This document shows positions 26,414 to 35,084 of a stretch of DNA of 64,000 nt, one piece after another. The DNA lies in contig NZ_QBKH01000001.1 in NCBI RefSeq assembly GCF_003054045.1, forward strand, positions 930,001-994,000, read 5' to 3'. Made by a program: the position numbers and the translations under genes. Each line of letters begins with the position of its first letter. The stretch's first letter is position 1. The notes under the pieces were generated by a model. It worked only from the letters and a program-made list of their open reading frames with translations. It searched no databases and was not told the origin of the DNA. The stretch is from Sphingobacterium faecium (GTDB lineage: Bacteria > Bacteroidota > Bacteroidia > Sphingobacteriales > Sphingobacteriaceae).

Positions 26414-27631
26414 ATGCATAGAAAAGAAATTTGGATAGACGGCGATACGCTTTTTTACAAAGATCATGGCCATCTCGAAAAGGCCAATCTTCAGACTTTA
26501 AAATACGCTTATGTACAGATTTTGGGCAATGTGCCCTTTCTGTTCCTTTTTGCAGATCATCAACACTATATCTCTACGGAATTAAATGGGTTTGACGAAA
26601 TATATCCGGAACTCTCAAACCGTTTTCATTTTGACAATACAACCTTTTTTGTTGTCAGTAAGGCCAAAAAGGAAGATGATAAAGTAAAAATTTGGACCAA
26701 GAAAATGCCTCAAAATTACCAGATTCTGGATACCTATCCAGGTGACGAAGATTTTGGCTACGAAGTAAATACAGCACCTAAGCAGATGGTATCTTGGGAT
26801 ACGACATATGAGCAATTGGAAGCATTAGGTTGTGTAGAAACCTATTTCAGCGATTTTGGCGTAAAATATTTAAGATTCAAGTATCCCGTCAGGATCGGTG
26901 CACTTTTGATTCTCCAATTGGAAATATATGCAGAAAATACAAGATCAAATGCACCCGTTCAAGAGTTTTTTGTGCAGCTCTATGATGAAACCAATACCGA
27001 TCAAAGTTACCAACAACTTCGGGAGCTTTGGATCGATGAAGATATCGACATCGATCAGTATGGCTATGAAAGAAATGATCAATGCCATTTAAGGTTCGCA
27101 TTGAGCAAAGGCATTGAAGCCTCCATTTGTTATACCTACGATGCAGATTATTGTTACGATGATGGCAGTACTTCGTTGCATTTTTACAACCAACGACAAT
27201 ACCATCATCTTTTAGAAAACCAGGCATATGAAACCGTGATGCAGGTTACTGAAATCATTTCCTTTCATAAAAAATTGGATATGAGCATCAGTTATACAAA
27301 AAGTAGTGCGATTAAAAATGTGCCCTCCAAGATACATCAACTACTGAAAAACCAAAGTGGTGTCTGGGTAGACGATGTTAATCAAAAAATAGGATTTGCA
27401 GGGATAGATACTGCACTGATTCTAGATTTTGATGAGATCAAATATTTTACTTTTCAGAATATCCTTCCCGCCAAAGGACCTGGATATGCAGATTTTATGG
27501 TGCATCTTAGCACCGAAGAATATCTGCATGTTTTTACAGCAGATACGTATTTCTTCGATCAGTTTGCTCAGCGATTGGAGCAAATGACAAAAATAGCAGT
27601 TGAGATTCCTCAAGCATATTACAACTGTTAG
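26414..27631 (+). CDS. Uncharacterised protein
   Basis: A protein of 405 residues from the ATG at 26414 (MHRKEIWIDGDTLFYKDHGH); an in-frame ATG at 26345 overlaps the previous gene and is less likely. No signal peptide or membrane segment. The beginning and the end are related in style (strand-rich, with FLFLFADHQHYIS and HVFTADTYFFDQFAQRLEQM), suggesting PH-like or duplicated domains flanking a middle acidic part. The family was not recognised. It sits directly before a broken HNH endonuclease copy. Confidence 0.6.
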   Translation: MHRKEIWIDGDTLFYKDHGHLEKANLQTLKYAYVQILGNVPFLFLFADHQHYISTELNGFDEIYPELSNRFHFDNTTFFVVSKAKKEDDKVKIWTKKMPQNYQILDTYPGDEDFGYEVNTAPKQMVSWDTTYEQLEALGCVETYFSDFGVKYLRFKYPVRIGALLILQLEIYAENTRSNAPVQEFFVQLYDETNTDQSYQQLRELWIDEDIDIDQYGYERNDQCHLRFALSKGIEASICYTYDADYCYDDGSTSLHFYNQRQYHHLLENQAYETVMQVTEIISFHKKLDMSISYTKSSAIKNVPSKIHQLLKNQSGVWVDDVNQKIGFAGIDTALILDFDEIKYFTFQNILPAKGPGYADFMVHLSTEEYLHVFTADTYFFDQFAQRLEQMTKIAVEIPQAYYNC

Positions 27632-27651
27632 GGGATATATTATGTATTGAC

Positions 27652-27786
27652 CTTGATCGAGCTTTTAATCGTGGCTTGGTGGCTGTAGATCAAGATTATC
27701 GTATTTTAGTTTCAAATTATATACGAGAGCTTAGAGAAGCATCCTTACAGTCTTCAAAAATTAGAAGGTACCAAGTGCTTTCGTAG
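27652..27786 (+). pseudogene. Broken copy of the HNH endonuclease 3' part
   Basis: In frame this reads LDRAFNRGLVAVDQDYRILV and then IREL, almost the same as the HNH motif region of the intact gene at 57706-58665 (LHRAFDRGLVSVDQDYRILV). A frameshift follows, after which another frame gives HPYSLQKLEGTK, again matching. Only about 45 codons of the C-terminal region remain. It is a dead paralogue and not a copy from a recent duplication, since the DNA has diverged. Confidence 0.8.
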
Positions 27787-27810
27787 AAGAAATTTATAAA
27801 TAATACACAT

Positions 27811-27936
27811 ATGGATATTGTAATTAATTTTAATAAAAAAAGAAAATGGATATTTGCTTGTATCAATATTGTATTTATAATCGGCGGATTATGGATGGTT
27901 TTATATCCTGGTAAATTTACTCATGATGTAGTGTAG
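27811..27936 (+). pseudogene. Truncated STM3941-like membrane protein
   Basis: A 41-codon frame (MDIVINFNKKRKWIFACINI, then IIGGLWMVLYPG) with one membrane segment, stopping at TAG 27934-27936. It resembles the N-terminus of the intact STM3941-like protein at 28852-29385 (MKNEIRITFNSKRKIGIIII). It is probably the remains of a related gene. The DNA to 28207 contains one more coding-like run (KAIINYNGAGASQYGQDMIR) that cannot be named. Confidence 0.5.
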
Positions 27937-28214
27937 CTGTCATTGTATTGCATCCGACTATGCCCCACAAGTTGAAATTAATTATTTTATTGATGGAAAG
28001 TACTTATAAAATAGCATATATTCGAGTAAAAAAAGGGAATGATTCTACCTGACCCTGTTACCTCAATTAATGCAGGTATATAAGATGTGACACCCAAAGG
28101 GTTTTAGGGACGGGCATAAAGCTATTATCAATTATAATGGTGCAGGTGCTTCACAATATGGACAGGATATGATACGTAATTCTTTAAAACCAACTTCACA
28201 AAATTAGTAGAACT

Positions 28215-28718
28215 ATGAACAAGCTTTTAATTTTTTCAATTTTGCTTTGTTTGTCTTGCGCAGGACTCTCTCAAGACAAAGAAGATGTTGTTTTGCTTGT
28301 TTTATCCAAAAGCGTTATTGGTCAGATTTTTACATTTAATCTTAGTGACAAGAAGGATTACATCAATGAAGCCGCTATAACTTATCTAGGCGAGATCGAG
28401 ACCAAAACCAAGGAAAAATATTACATAGTTACATGGGGTAGAGTATGGGGACCTCATAAACATACTACAGGTGCTGTTTTGTTGTATGATCATAATAAAA
28501 ACTACTTTGGGAAATATGTATTAGGGGGAATGAGTGATTTGCCGATAAAGTTAGATAAAAACGAGCTATTATTTTATAATACAGACAAAAATGACTGTGA
28601 TCAATCTTTAGTCACCAAAATTGATTTTTCCGAAATCCCTAAAAATATTTTTATAAAATGTAACGGGTACTTGGGGGATGTTTATGAATTCAGTTTGGAC
28701 TCCTTAGAAAATCAATAG
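28215..28718 (+). CDS. Small secreted protein
   Basis: A 167-residue protein with a signal peptide (MNKLLIFSILLCLSCAGLSQ; a lipobox LSCAG is possible but the cleavage SLSQ is more likely). The mature part is strand-rich (KYYIVTWGRVWGPHKHTTGA). Two cysteines near the C-terminus may pair. It was not recognised. Confidence 0.6.
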   Translation: MNKLLIFSILLCLSCAGLSQDKEDVVLLVLSKSVIGQIFTFNLSDKKDYINEAAITYLGEIETKTKEKYYIVTWGRVWGPHKHTTGAVLLYDHNKNYFGKYVLGGMSDLPIKLDKNELLFYNTDKNDCDQSLVTKIDFSEIPKNIFIKCNGYLGDVYEFSLDSLENQ

Positions 28719-28851
28719 TCATAGGGTGTGAGATATTACTGTGTCAACTATCTAGTTATCATGGTATTTTGCTTTTTTTTTTATTTGAGTATCTCCTGTG
28801 CATCATGGATAGTGGATCGTGTTTAAGAATAAATTATTCTATCTTTAATTT

Positions 28852-29385
28852 ATGAAAAATGAAATAAGAATTACCTTCAATTCAAAACGTAAAATAGGTA
28901 TTATTATAATTTTTTTGTTGTTTAGTTTATTAGGTTTATTTTTTATATTTCAATCAAATATATTGATTACAATTTGGATCATTAAAAATAAACTATTTAT
29001 CCAGTTTTTAGGATTGATAACGTTTTTATTATCGACAATTTTTTTAGCTTTATTTGTAAACATGTACTCTCGTAAAACAGCCTTAATATTAGACTCAGAG
29101 GGTATAATTGACACTTCAAGTCCGATTCGTAATACAAGGCGAATAAGATGGCAGAATATAGTAGATATTCAAAAATTAGAACTTAGTGGATCTACATTTA
29201 TTTTAGTTTTTGTTGACAACCCACAGCAATATATTAATGAAGAAAATAAATTGTCAAAATGGATTAATAAAAATAATTATAAATTTTATCGTACTCCAAT
29301 TTCTATTTCATTAGTATCTCTAAATACATATGTGGATACGCTTGAGAAACAATTAAAGGAAAATTGGAAAAAATATAAGATATAG
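28852..29385 (+). CDS. STM3941-like membrane protein
   Basis: A 177-residue protein with two N-terminal membrane segments (about residues 15-33 and 43-68) followed by a PH-like soluble domain (IDTSSPIRNTRRIRWQNIVD, FVDNPQQYINEE, YRTPISISLVSL). This fits the STM3941 family, found in interbacterial-competition and immunity neighbourhoods, though no function is established. A truncated related gene lies about 1 kb upstream. Confidence 0.72.
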   Translation: MKNEIRITFNSKRKIGIIIIFLLFSLLGLFFIFQSNILITIWIIKNKLFIQFLGLITFLLSTIFLALFVNMYSRKTALILDSEGIIDTSSPIRNTRRIRWQNIVDIQKLELSGSTFILVFVDNPQQYINEENKLSKWINKNNYKFYRTPISISLVSLNTYVDTLEKQLKENWKKYKI

Positions 29386-29560
29386 ATTTAGAAGTAAACT
29401 TTTATCTTAGAGCTATATCCAGAAGATAGTAATTGATGTTTAAAAAAAACTAGTAATGTATAAAGTAGTTATTTTAAAGGTAAGTTTTTTAATATAAATA
29501 CGACATAATTCCCCATAAACAAAAACATTTAATACATATCATGGCGTGTTATTATGGGCA

Positions 29561-30061
29561 CTACTTTCCATTTACTGCAATTTTGACTTCATTTCCTTTT
29601 TGTAGACCACTTACTCCTCCGCCAATGTAATTAACCGTATATTTTCCCGGTTTGATCGTATAGTTTTTTGCTAAGTTAAACACGGTACTGACGCAATCAT
29701 GTGGTTGAACCTGAATATAGCTTTCTGTAGGAGGAGGCATGACTCTTTTAGCCATCGGACCAGTAAACTGCGCTTCTATTCCCTGTTCATCGATAATCTC
29801 CATATATTTTCCTAATAACGGCTCAAAGGGTGTTTCCCATTTACAAAATCGCTGCACAGTGTCCGAGTTGTTGAGCACCGTGAACGATAATTGTACTGAA
29901 TCTGTGGAAAAATGAGTGTCAATCACTCGTAATTGTGTTTCAAGAGGAATTAACGTGGACGTATCAGCTTTAGCTTCAGTTGTTTCAGAAACATTTTTTT
30001 GATTTTGACAGCCTGCAAATAGTAGAGCAGCAAGGATAAAGAAAGAGAATGGACGAATCAT
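29561..30061 (-). CDS. Putative lipoprotein
   Basis: A 166-residue lipoprotein (lipobox LFAGC near residue 17). The mature part is an immunoglobulin-like beta domain with SVQLSFTVLNNSDTVQRFCK and KPGKYTVNYIGGG, similar in style to the N-terminal domains of deuterolysin-type (M35) peptidases and to small inhibitor-like domains. It has no protease motif. The function is unknown. Confidence 0.65.
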   Translation of the reverse strand: MIRPFSFFILAALLFAGCQNQKNVSETTEAKADTSTLIPLETQLRVIDTHFSTDSVQLSFTVLNNSDTVQRFCKWETPFEPLLGKYMEIIDEQGIEAQFTGPMAKRVMPPPTESYIQVQPHDCVSTVFNLAKNYTIKPGKYTVNYIGGGVSGLQKGNEVKIAVNGK

Positions 30062-30165
30062 ATATATATATTATGGATAATTACTGTTAATGAATGAGTT
30101 GGTTTTTAAAGATGGATATGATCTTGCCCACTTTTTTAAGCAAAATAGACAATCTCCAATTTGGA

Positions 30166-30852
30166 TCATTCCAAGCAGTCTGCAGTAGGTTTAAATCGGT
30201 ATTTTGTCAATATGTGGTATGGCTTTAATACAATTTCTGCCGACTGGCAATTAACATCCCGGTTAGGGATTGATTCCGGGTCAGGATTAGAGGATGCTTT
30301 TGAGTGTATGGTGAATTTTTTTTCCAGACATTTGATCGGCTTCTCCGCAATCAGATAAGTCCGATTTTCTTTGATGTTATCTTTCGTCGAGCCTTCTGGA
30401 CCATTTTCAAAAGACCAAGTTACATTCGTATGGTAAGTGAAAAATAAAGTACTATCCTGTACAAAATAACGATCTACAGCAGAATAATGATCATACTCAT
30501 CATATCTGTGGACAATGAGTTTAAGTTTACCATTTTTTGTAAAATAACTCACCGTCCCATTTTTTTCATCCTTGCACGAATATTTGAATGTTGTGGAATC
30601 CAATTGACCGTCGATCAGTTCTTTATTGGTATTCGCATAAGCTTGTTTGATATCCTTGATATCAAGGAGCGGTGTATGCTGTTCTTCTGATTTTTTGAGT
30701 TGCAGTGTATCCTCTTTATGAACAGTGGTATTTATTTTACTTTTATCAGAGCCTGATCGTTCTGTACACGCAGTAGCAGCGCACAAAGTGATCAGTGGTA
30801 GCACCATATTCATCGATGACAAGATCTTAAGCTTTTTACGAGTGTTCTGCAT
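30166..30852 (-). CDS. Putative lipoprotein
   Basis: A protein of 228 residues from the ATG at 30852 (a start 27 bp further out is also possible). It has a hydrophobic N-terminus with a possible lipobox (ITLCAATAC) and a charged linker. The mature part has SYFTKNGKLKLIVHRYDEYD and AVDRYFVQDSTLFFTYHTNV, a strand-rich pattern common in Bacteroidota lipoproteins. The function is unknown. Confidence 0.62.
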   Translation of the reverse strand: MQNTRKKLKILSSMNMVLPLITLCAATACTERSGSDKSKINTTVHKEDTLQLKKSEEQHTPLLDIKDIKQAYANTNKELIDGQLDSTTFKYSCKDEKNGTVSYFTKNGKLKLIVHRYDEYDHYSAVDRYFVQDSTLFFTYHTNVTWSFENGPEGSTKDNIKENRTYLIAEKPIKCLEKKFTIHSKASSNPDPESIPNRDVNCQSAEIVLKPYHILTKYRFKPTADCLE

Positions 30853-30887
30853 ACTAATGGAGTTCTTATTTGAAATCAATTACATGT

Positions 30888-31151
30888 TCAAAAATGATAA
30901 CATAAGTTTATAACAATCCTGATATAGAATAGTTCATCCTCATTTAAGTATGGGACAGACTGTGATAGGGGGTAAAAGACATTCGCTGGCTTATAAAACG
31001 ATAGCTGTCTTTCACATATTAGGATTGCGAATCCATCCGTGCTATCGAAGATATTCGGAAGTTTATCTTTGATCTGATTGGATAACATAGGACGGGAGAG
31101 AGGATAATCATCGCCAATATGGTGATCATTTTTTAGGGAGCTCTGTATCAA
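30888..31151 (-). CDS. Possible fragment of an unidentified gene
   Basis: An 87-codon frame starting with TTG (SRPMLSNQIKDKLPNIFDST, CERQLSFYKPANVFYP). The composition is protein-like rather than that of a shadow frame and no gene lies opposite, but there is no good start. It is probably a remnant. Confidence 0.3.
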   Translation of the reverse strand: MIQSSLKNDHHIGDDYPLSRPMLSNQIKDKLPNIFDSTDGFAILICERQLSFYKPANVFYPLSQSVPYLNEDELFYIRIVINLCYHF

Positions 31152-31224
31152 AGATGCATATTATACATCAGATAAAAATACTATCTTCGTTTTATTAGTA
31201 TAATCAAATAGACGATTTCCAAGC

Positions 31225-31608
31225 ATGATCATCAAAAAAACTTTCGGTGTTATTTTGCTCTTACTGGGTTTATTTCTAGCATACGGTCTATTCAAAGATA
31301 GCAGATTGATGCTCTTTGGTACTAAGATCAAAGCCGATGTCATTGGGCTAGACAGTGTAAAAAACAAACGCTTTGGATATGTACATTATCCGGTTCTCCA
31401 ATTTAATTATAAACAACAACAAGTTCGTTTAGTAAATGATTTTAGGAGTGTCGACCCCAAAAATGTACCTGCTCATATGGACATATATTATGCTGAAGGT
31501 ATTGGTATAAGTGATGGTTTTACCGTTATCTATGCTATTTTTTCCATCATAAGCATGATCATGATCAGTTTTGGCATCATAGTCATTCGCGCCAAACATC
31601 TTTTCTAG
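31225..31608 (+). CDS. DUF3592 membrane protein
   Basis: A 127-residue protein with one membrane segment at each end (FGVILLLLGLFLAYGL and the C-terminal AIFSIISMIMISFGIIV) around an extracytoplasmic beta domain (GTKIKADVIGLDSV, YVHYPVLQFNYKQQQVRLVN). This is the layout of DUF3592 proteins. The function is unknown; such proteins are common in toxin-immunity neighbourhoods. Confidence 0.75.
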   Translation: MIIKKTFGVILLLLGLFLAYGLFKDSRLMLFGTKIKADVIGLDSVKNKRFGYVHYPVLQFNYKQQQVRLVNDFRSVDPKNVPAHMDIYYAEGIGISDGFTVIYAIFSIISMIMISFGIIVIRAKHLF

Positions 31609-31845
31609 TGCTAAAAAACCTTTACAAATTTTCCCTATAATCCTAAAATGCAGTCAACGTCCAGGAGATCATTCCTGTAAGAAAGAATTACGGAGATCTA
31701 TTTTAAGTTTTTATTTATGCTTCTGCGATAGACCTATCATCCAGAGCTAAATTCCATGACTTCCATCCATTCTATCCTTTTTACTTCCAAATCAGTGCCC
31801 TTCGAAAAATATATTGGTCTACTCATCCTTTATATTTTCTAACTA

Positions 31846-32220
31846 AACTAGCCCCAGATCACTGCGCTAATCAAAAAGTAAACTGCAAATGCACTGATAG
31901 CAAAACCGATTGCCTTTAAGTATTTAAGGTTTGTGCTTTCATTATTTCTTAATAATTTTATCTTTTATAATCACTCCAATGCCACCACCCAGCGCTCCAC
32001 CGCCAATAAATACTAATGAGAAGGGAAGTTATAACCAATATTTTCCCAGACCACTTCAGTTTCTCAACGCTATTATATGTATAGTTATCGATTACTAAAA
32101 CAGGGATCATGTCAGTGTATAAGGTTTAGCATATGCTTTTACGATATCTCCATTACTATATGGTATTTAAAAAAAGGGTTTTCCTTTTTCAGCGGATCAT
32201 TCAACTAGGGCTTGCGATGT
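31846..32220 (-). pseudogene. Decayed paralogue of the membrane protein at 21620-22096
   Basis: Reading the minus strand in shifting frames gives SAEKGKPFF, PVLVIDNYTYNSVEKLKW, GGGIGVIIKDK, and LLRNNESTNLKYLKAIGFAI with YFLISAVIWG before a TAG. These match in order SNEKGKPFL, RALVIDSIQYRIVERLKW and ILRNNNSQRMKYLKVIGLTV of the intact protein. At least two frameshifts and one stop make it inactive. The rest of the gap from 31609 holds nothing I can identify. Confidence 0.75.
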
Positions 32221-32254
32221 AGCGTCAACTGTATGTTTAAAGCAATAGTTTTGG

Positions 32255-32277
32255 TATATTTGATAGCATACAGGAGG
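32255..32277 (+). promoter_or_regulatory. Promoter element and strong ribosome binding site
   Basis: TATATTTG (32255-32262) fits the Bacteroidota -7 consensus TAnnTTTG, and AGGAGG (32272-32277) stands 5 bp before the ATG at 32283. A consensus Shine-Dalgarno is rare in Bacteroidota and may mark transferred DNA. Confidence 0.5.
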
Positions 32278-32282
32278 TTATC

Positions 32283-32537
32283 ATGAGATCAACAATCTTA
32301 AAAGACATGCAAAAACTTGAGGAACGTCAACTATTAAGTAAAGTTGCACGAGAAGCTTCAATAGTAGCCAATAGAGAGAATAGAGCTTTAGGGTTACCTA
32401 TTCAAATAGTAGAGGATGGGTATGTTATTGAAAAATTCGCAGATGGTTCTAAGCGAACGATAAAAAAGCTTGAAAAGGTGAAAAGTAAAGTGCGTCTTAA
32501 AAAAGGATCGGTGCTATGCCTAAAGCAAAAAGGCTAA
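32283..32537 (+). CDS. Putative antitoxin/partner of zeta-type kinase
   Basis: An 84-residue basic, helical protein (LEERQLLSKVAREASIVANR) ending in a lysine-rich tail. It overlaps the start of the zeta-toxin-like gene by 22 bp in another frame, the usual layout of a toxin-antitoxin or chaperone pair. AGGAGG lies 5 bp before the start. The fold was not recognised, so the antitoxin role is inferred from position and size. Confidence 0.6.
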   Translation: MRSTILKDMQKLEERQLLSKVAREASIVANRENRALGLPIQIVEDGYVIEKFADGSKRTIKKLEKVKSKVRLKKGSVLCLKQKG

Positions 32538-33251
32538 GAGTATTTGCAGGCCCTAATGGTTCTGGAAAATCTACCTTATTTAAGCAGATTGGTAGCCAGT
32601 TTAATACTGGCTATTTTGTAAATTCAGATGATATTGAAAAGGAATTCCAATTTTATTAATCTTGATAAGTTCGGACTGCGTCTTACGCAAGAAGATCTGG
32701 ATACATTTTTATTAAGACCCGAATCGGTTTCCTTACTAGATAAAGCCCATGACTCCGGGCAACCTATCGATATTGCCCTTCTGGAAAACCTGATTGTAGA
32801 TAAATCAGCAGATACCCATAGCTATGAAGCATCTTTAATTACTTCGTTTATTCGCTATCATTTGCTCGAAAAGGGCACCAGTTATTCTTTTGAAACTGTC
32901 ATGAGTCATCCATCCAAATTGGACGAAATAACCGAAGCAAAGGAAAAGCACTATAAAACATACCTTTATTTTATATGTATTGATGACCCCAATATCAACG
33001 TCTCACGTGTCAATATAAAAGAAGAAAAGGGAGGTCATGGTGTGCCGGAACGGAAAATTACTGCACGTTATCATCGAACATTAAACAATTTACTGCCTGC
33101 TATCTACATTGCAGATAAGGCCTATTTGTTCGATAACTCAGGTGAAACAATGGTTATGATTGCACAAGTTATCAAGGGACAGATTGAAATTTTGGTACCG
33201 AATGATAAACGACCAAGCTGGTTCATTGAACATGTCGTTAATAAATTATAG
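32516..33251 (+). pseudogene. Frameshifted zeta-toxin-like kinase
   Basis: From the ATG at 32516 the frame encodes the P-loop N-terminus of a zeta-toxin/AAA kinase (residues 7-20 include LRVFAGPNGSGKST, then GYFVNSDDIEK), but it stops after about 45 codons. From about 32640 a different frame continues with INLDKFGLRLTQEDLDTFLL, SYSFETVMSHPSKLD and ARYHRTLNNLLPAIYIADKA to 33251, the rest of the kinase. An indel near 32640 therefore separates Walker A from the body. It is inactive unless the ribosome shifts frame there. Confidence 0.75.
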
Positions 33252-33297
33252 AAACAAATCCTCAATCACATTGCGAAATTCAACTAAAATAACTAAA

Positions 33298-33948
33298 ATG
33301 CTGAATAATGAGTTGACTTCGGATTTTATAGGTTCAAAACGCTATACTATCCTCCAAAGTTTAAATAATTCCCACATTAATTTTCAATGGCAGATCGGGA
33401 AATATTTTATAGATAAAAAGATGCAACATGATGAAGACTTCATCGCTGCGGAATCACGAAGATTAACAGAGAAATGGGGGAATCTGTTCAATGTTGAAAA
33501 TATCAAACTTGCCATTACATTTGCTACCCTTATTGAGGACGAGATACATGTAGGTATCTTGGGCACAGTAATTACTTGGAAATATCTTAAAGTATTACTC
33601 CCTTTAAATGATGCAGAACTCGTCTTTCGTTTTACTAGGCTTTGCATAGATGAAAATTTAAGTATAACAGTACTTCAGAAATCAGTTAATCAGGTTATTG
33701 CTGGAGGTGACATCCCAAAGTTACCCAAGGTGAAGAGAAAAAAGACAAAAGTAGATTATTTATACAGTACCGAGATGGTCGAATATGACAAAAATAGCCC
33801 TGTACCCTTCAGATCCCATGATATTCTTATTTTTGATAGTAGCAGGCAGTTGGCTCCAGATGGAATAATTAATAATCTATTTCCAGACAACGATCTTGAG
33901 TCATTTTTAAAATTAAACATACCAAACAAAGGGTTTACAGAAAATTAA
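33298..33948 (+). CDS. DUF1016/YhcG-N-like protein (truncated nuclease family)
   Basis: A protein of about 216 residues from the ATG at 33298; longer in-frame starts overlap the kinase gene. The first 140 residues resemble the DUF1016 N-terminal domain of YhcG-type PD-(D/E)XK nucleases (WQIGKYFIDKKM, AESRRLTEKWGNLFNVENIK, WKYLKVLLPLNDAE). The usual C-terminal nuclease domain is missing and replaced by about 70 unrelated residues. It is probably DNA-binding or a non-catalytic relative. Directly downstream is a fragment of an HNH gene. Confidence 0.5.
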   Translation: MLNNELTSDFIGSKRYTILQSLNNSHINFQWQIGKYFIDKKMQHDEDFIAAESRRLTEKWGNLFNVENIKLAITFATLIEDEIHVGILGTVITWKYLKVLLPLNDAELVFRFTRLCIDENLSITVLQKSVNQVIAGGDIPKLPKVKRKKTKVDYLYSTEMVEYDKNSPVPFRSHDILIFDSSRQLAPDGIINNLFPDNDLESFLKLNIPNKGFTEN

Positions 33949-33956
33949 ACAACACC

Positions 33957-33995
33957 CCCAACAGCAGAAAATCTAGAATGGCATAGGAGGGAAGA
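33957..33995 (+). pseudogene. 3' tip of an HNH endonuclease gene
   Basis: In frame it reads AENLEWHRREEF, matching the C-terminal APENLAWHRSEVF of the intact HNH gene at 57706-58665. No other part of the gene remains. The same tip recurs at 52176-52212, again followed by the same spacer and terminator. Confidence 0.7.
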
Positions 33996-34036
33996 GTTCC
34001 ATGACACGGAGTTTGTTGGTGCTAAGAGATGCTAAA

Positions 34037-34078
34037 AAGAAAGAGTCCCGAAATTGTTGAACCACGGAACTCTTTCTT
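34037..34078. terminator. Terminator shared with a second copy at 52.25 kb
   Basis: A 14-bp stem (34037-34050 with 34065-34078, one mismatch) with an A-rich start and T-rich end. It lies downstream of the HNH tip and convergent with the endonuclease/phosphatase gene. The stem and preceding bases (GCTAAGA, CTAAAAAGAAAGA) are very like those at 52251-52293. Confidence 0.75.
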
Positions 34079-34094
34079 GAAATCTTGCTTTTTA

Positions 34095-34979
34095 TTATTG
34101 CATCAGATCCAATTCCACATAAGTGGGATAATGATCAGATATATAATGGGTAAATTCATTCTTTATAACACCACTTTTGATCACCATCTTAGCAGCGCGG
34201 GCATTAGCCCAGATAAAATCGATCCGTTTTGGTACACCTGTTGCACTTTGTTTCATTTGACCATTCCCATCTTTAAATGTTGGTACAGTACTTTCAAAAT
34301 TTTGATGCAATACGCGGTATGTATCTTGAAATCCGGCTTCTTTTAATTTACCTAACACACTGTAATCAATCTGGCCATTATTGAGATTACGAATGTGGTC
34401 ATGCTTTTTTTCATTTTCCAGCATACCTGCCAAAACTTTATTATTGTATTGCTCTCGATCAGATGCATCTAGCGAATTGAAATCGCCCATGATCAAGATC
34501 GGCTCATGGGCAGGGATTTCCTTTGCTTGAGCCAATACGTCCGTCACTTCTTTTAATCTTTTTTGATAATTAAACGGTGAAAAATGAATAACAAAAAAAT
34601 GCACTCCCTTTATTTTCGCATATAGGTAGCTATGCCACATATTTTCCGTGACCTTACGAAAATTTACCAATGGATATTTCGATGTTATGGCAACCGGAAA
34701 GCCTTCTTCTTTAGATTGCAACACATAATCATGTTTTATCTGTTGTCCCAATTGTTCCAATGTCTTTTGCGTGTATCCATTCATTTCTTCCAATGCAATC
34801 ACGTCGGGGCTCCAATCCTTCGTAAAATTGACAAATCGATCGATATTGACCGAATCTTTTTTGAGTCCATATAGTACATTATAGGATACGATTTTCAAAT
34901 GCTCTTGGGCCATTGCAACCTGGGCAGTCGTCACGATACAAAGGATCAGTAATATAGGAAATAATCTATTTTTTTTCAT
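34095..34979 (-). CDS. Secreted endonuclease/exonuclease/phosphatase family protein
   Basis: A 294-residue enzyme with a signal peptide (cleavage near residue 24, VAMAQ). Motifs of the EEP (DNase I/sphingomyelinase) fold are present in order: KIVSYNVLYG, VIALEEMNG, FFVIHFSPF, MGDFNSLDASD, PKRIDFIWA and ISDHYPTYVEL. It is predicted to be a metal-dependent phosphodiesterase in the periplasm or on the surface. It is the last gene of the sigma-FecR-SusC-SusD operon, so it probably attacks a phosphodiester substrate (nucleic acid, phospholipid head group or inositol phosphate) taken up by that system. Confidence 0.88.
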   Translation of the reverse strand: MKKNRLFPILLILCIVTTAQVAMAQEHLKIVSYNVLYGLKKDSVNIDRFVNFTKDWSPDVIALEEMNGYTQKTLEQLGQQIKHDYVLQSKEEGFPVAITSKYPLVNFRKVTENMWHSYLYAKIKGVHFFVIHFSPFNYQKRLKEVTDVLAQAKEIPAHEPILIMGDFNSLDASDREQYNNKVLAGMLENEKKHDHIRNLNNGQIDYSVLGKLKEAGFQDTYRVLHQNFESTVPTFKDGNGQMKQSATGVPKRIDFIWANARAAKMVIKSGVIKNEFTHYISDHYPTYVELDLMQ

Positions 34980-35084
34980 AATATTATTATAAGTAAAATT
35001 AAAAAGTTCTATGCTATTTTATTGATATAAAAGATAGGAGTAAGGTCCATCGACCTTACTCATAAGATGTCGATTAAGCCCTTA

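Noticed and set aside
26889..27227. 112-codon minus-strand frame
   Set aside because: Antisense to the 405-residue uncharacterised gene; rich in His and Arg as expected of a shadow.
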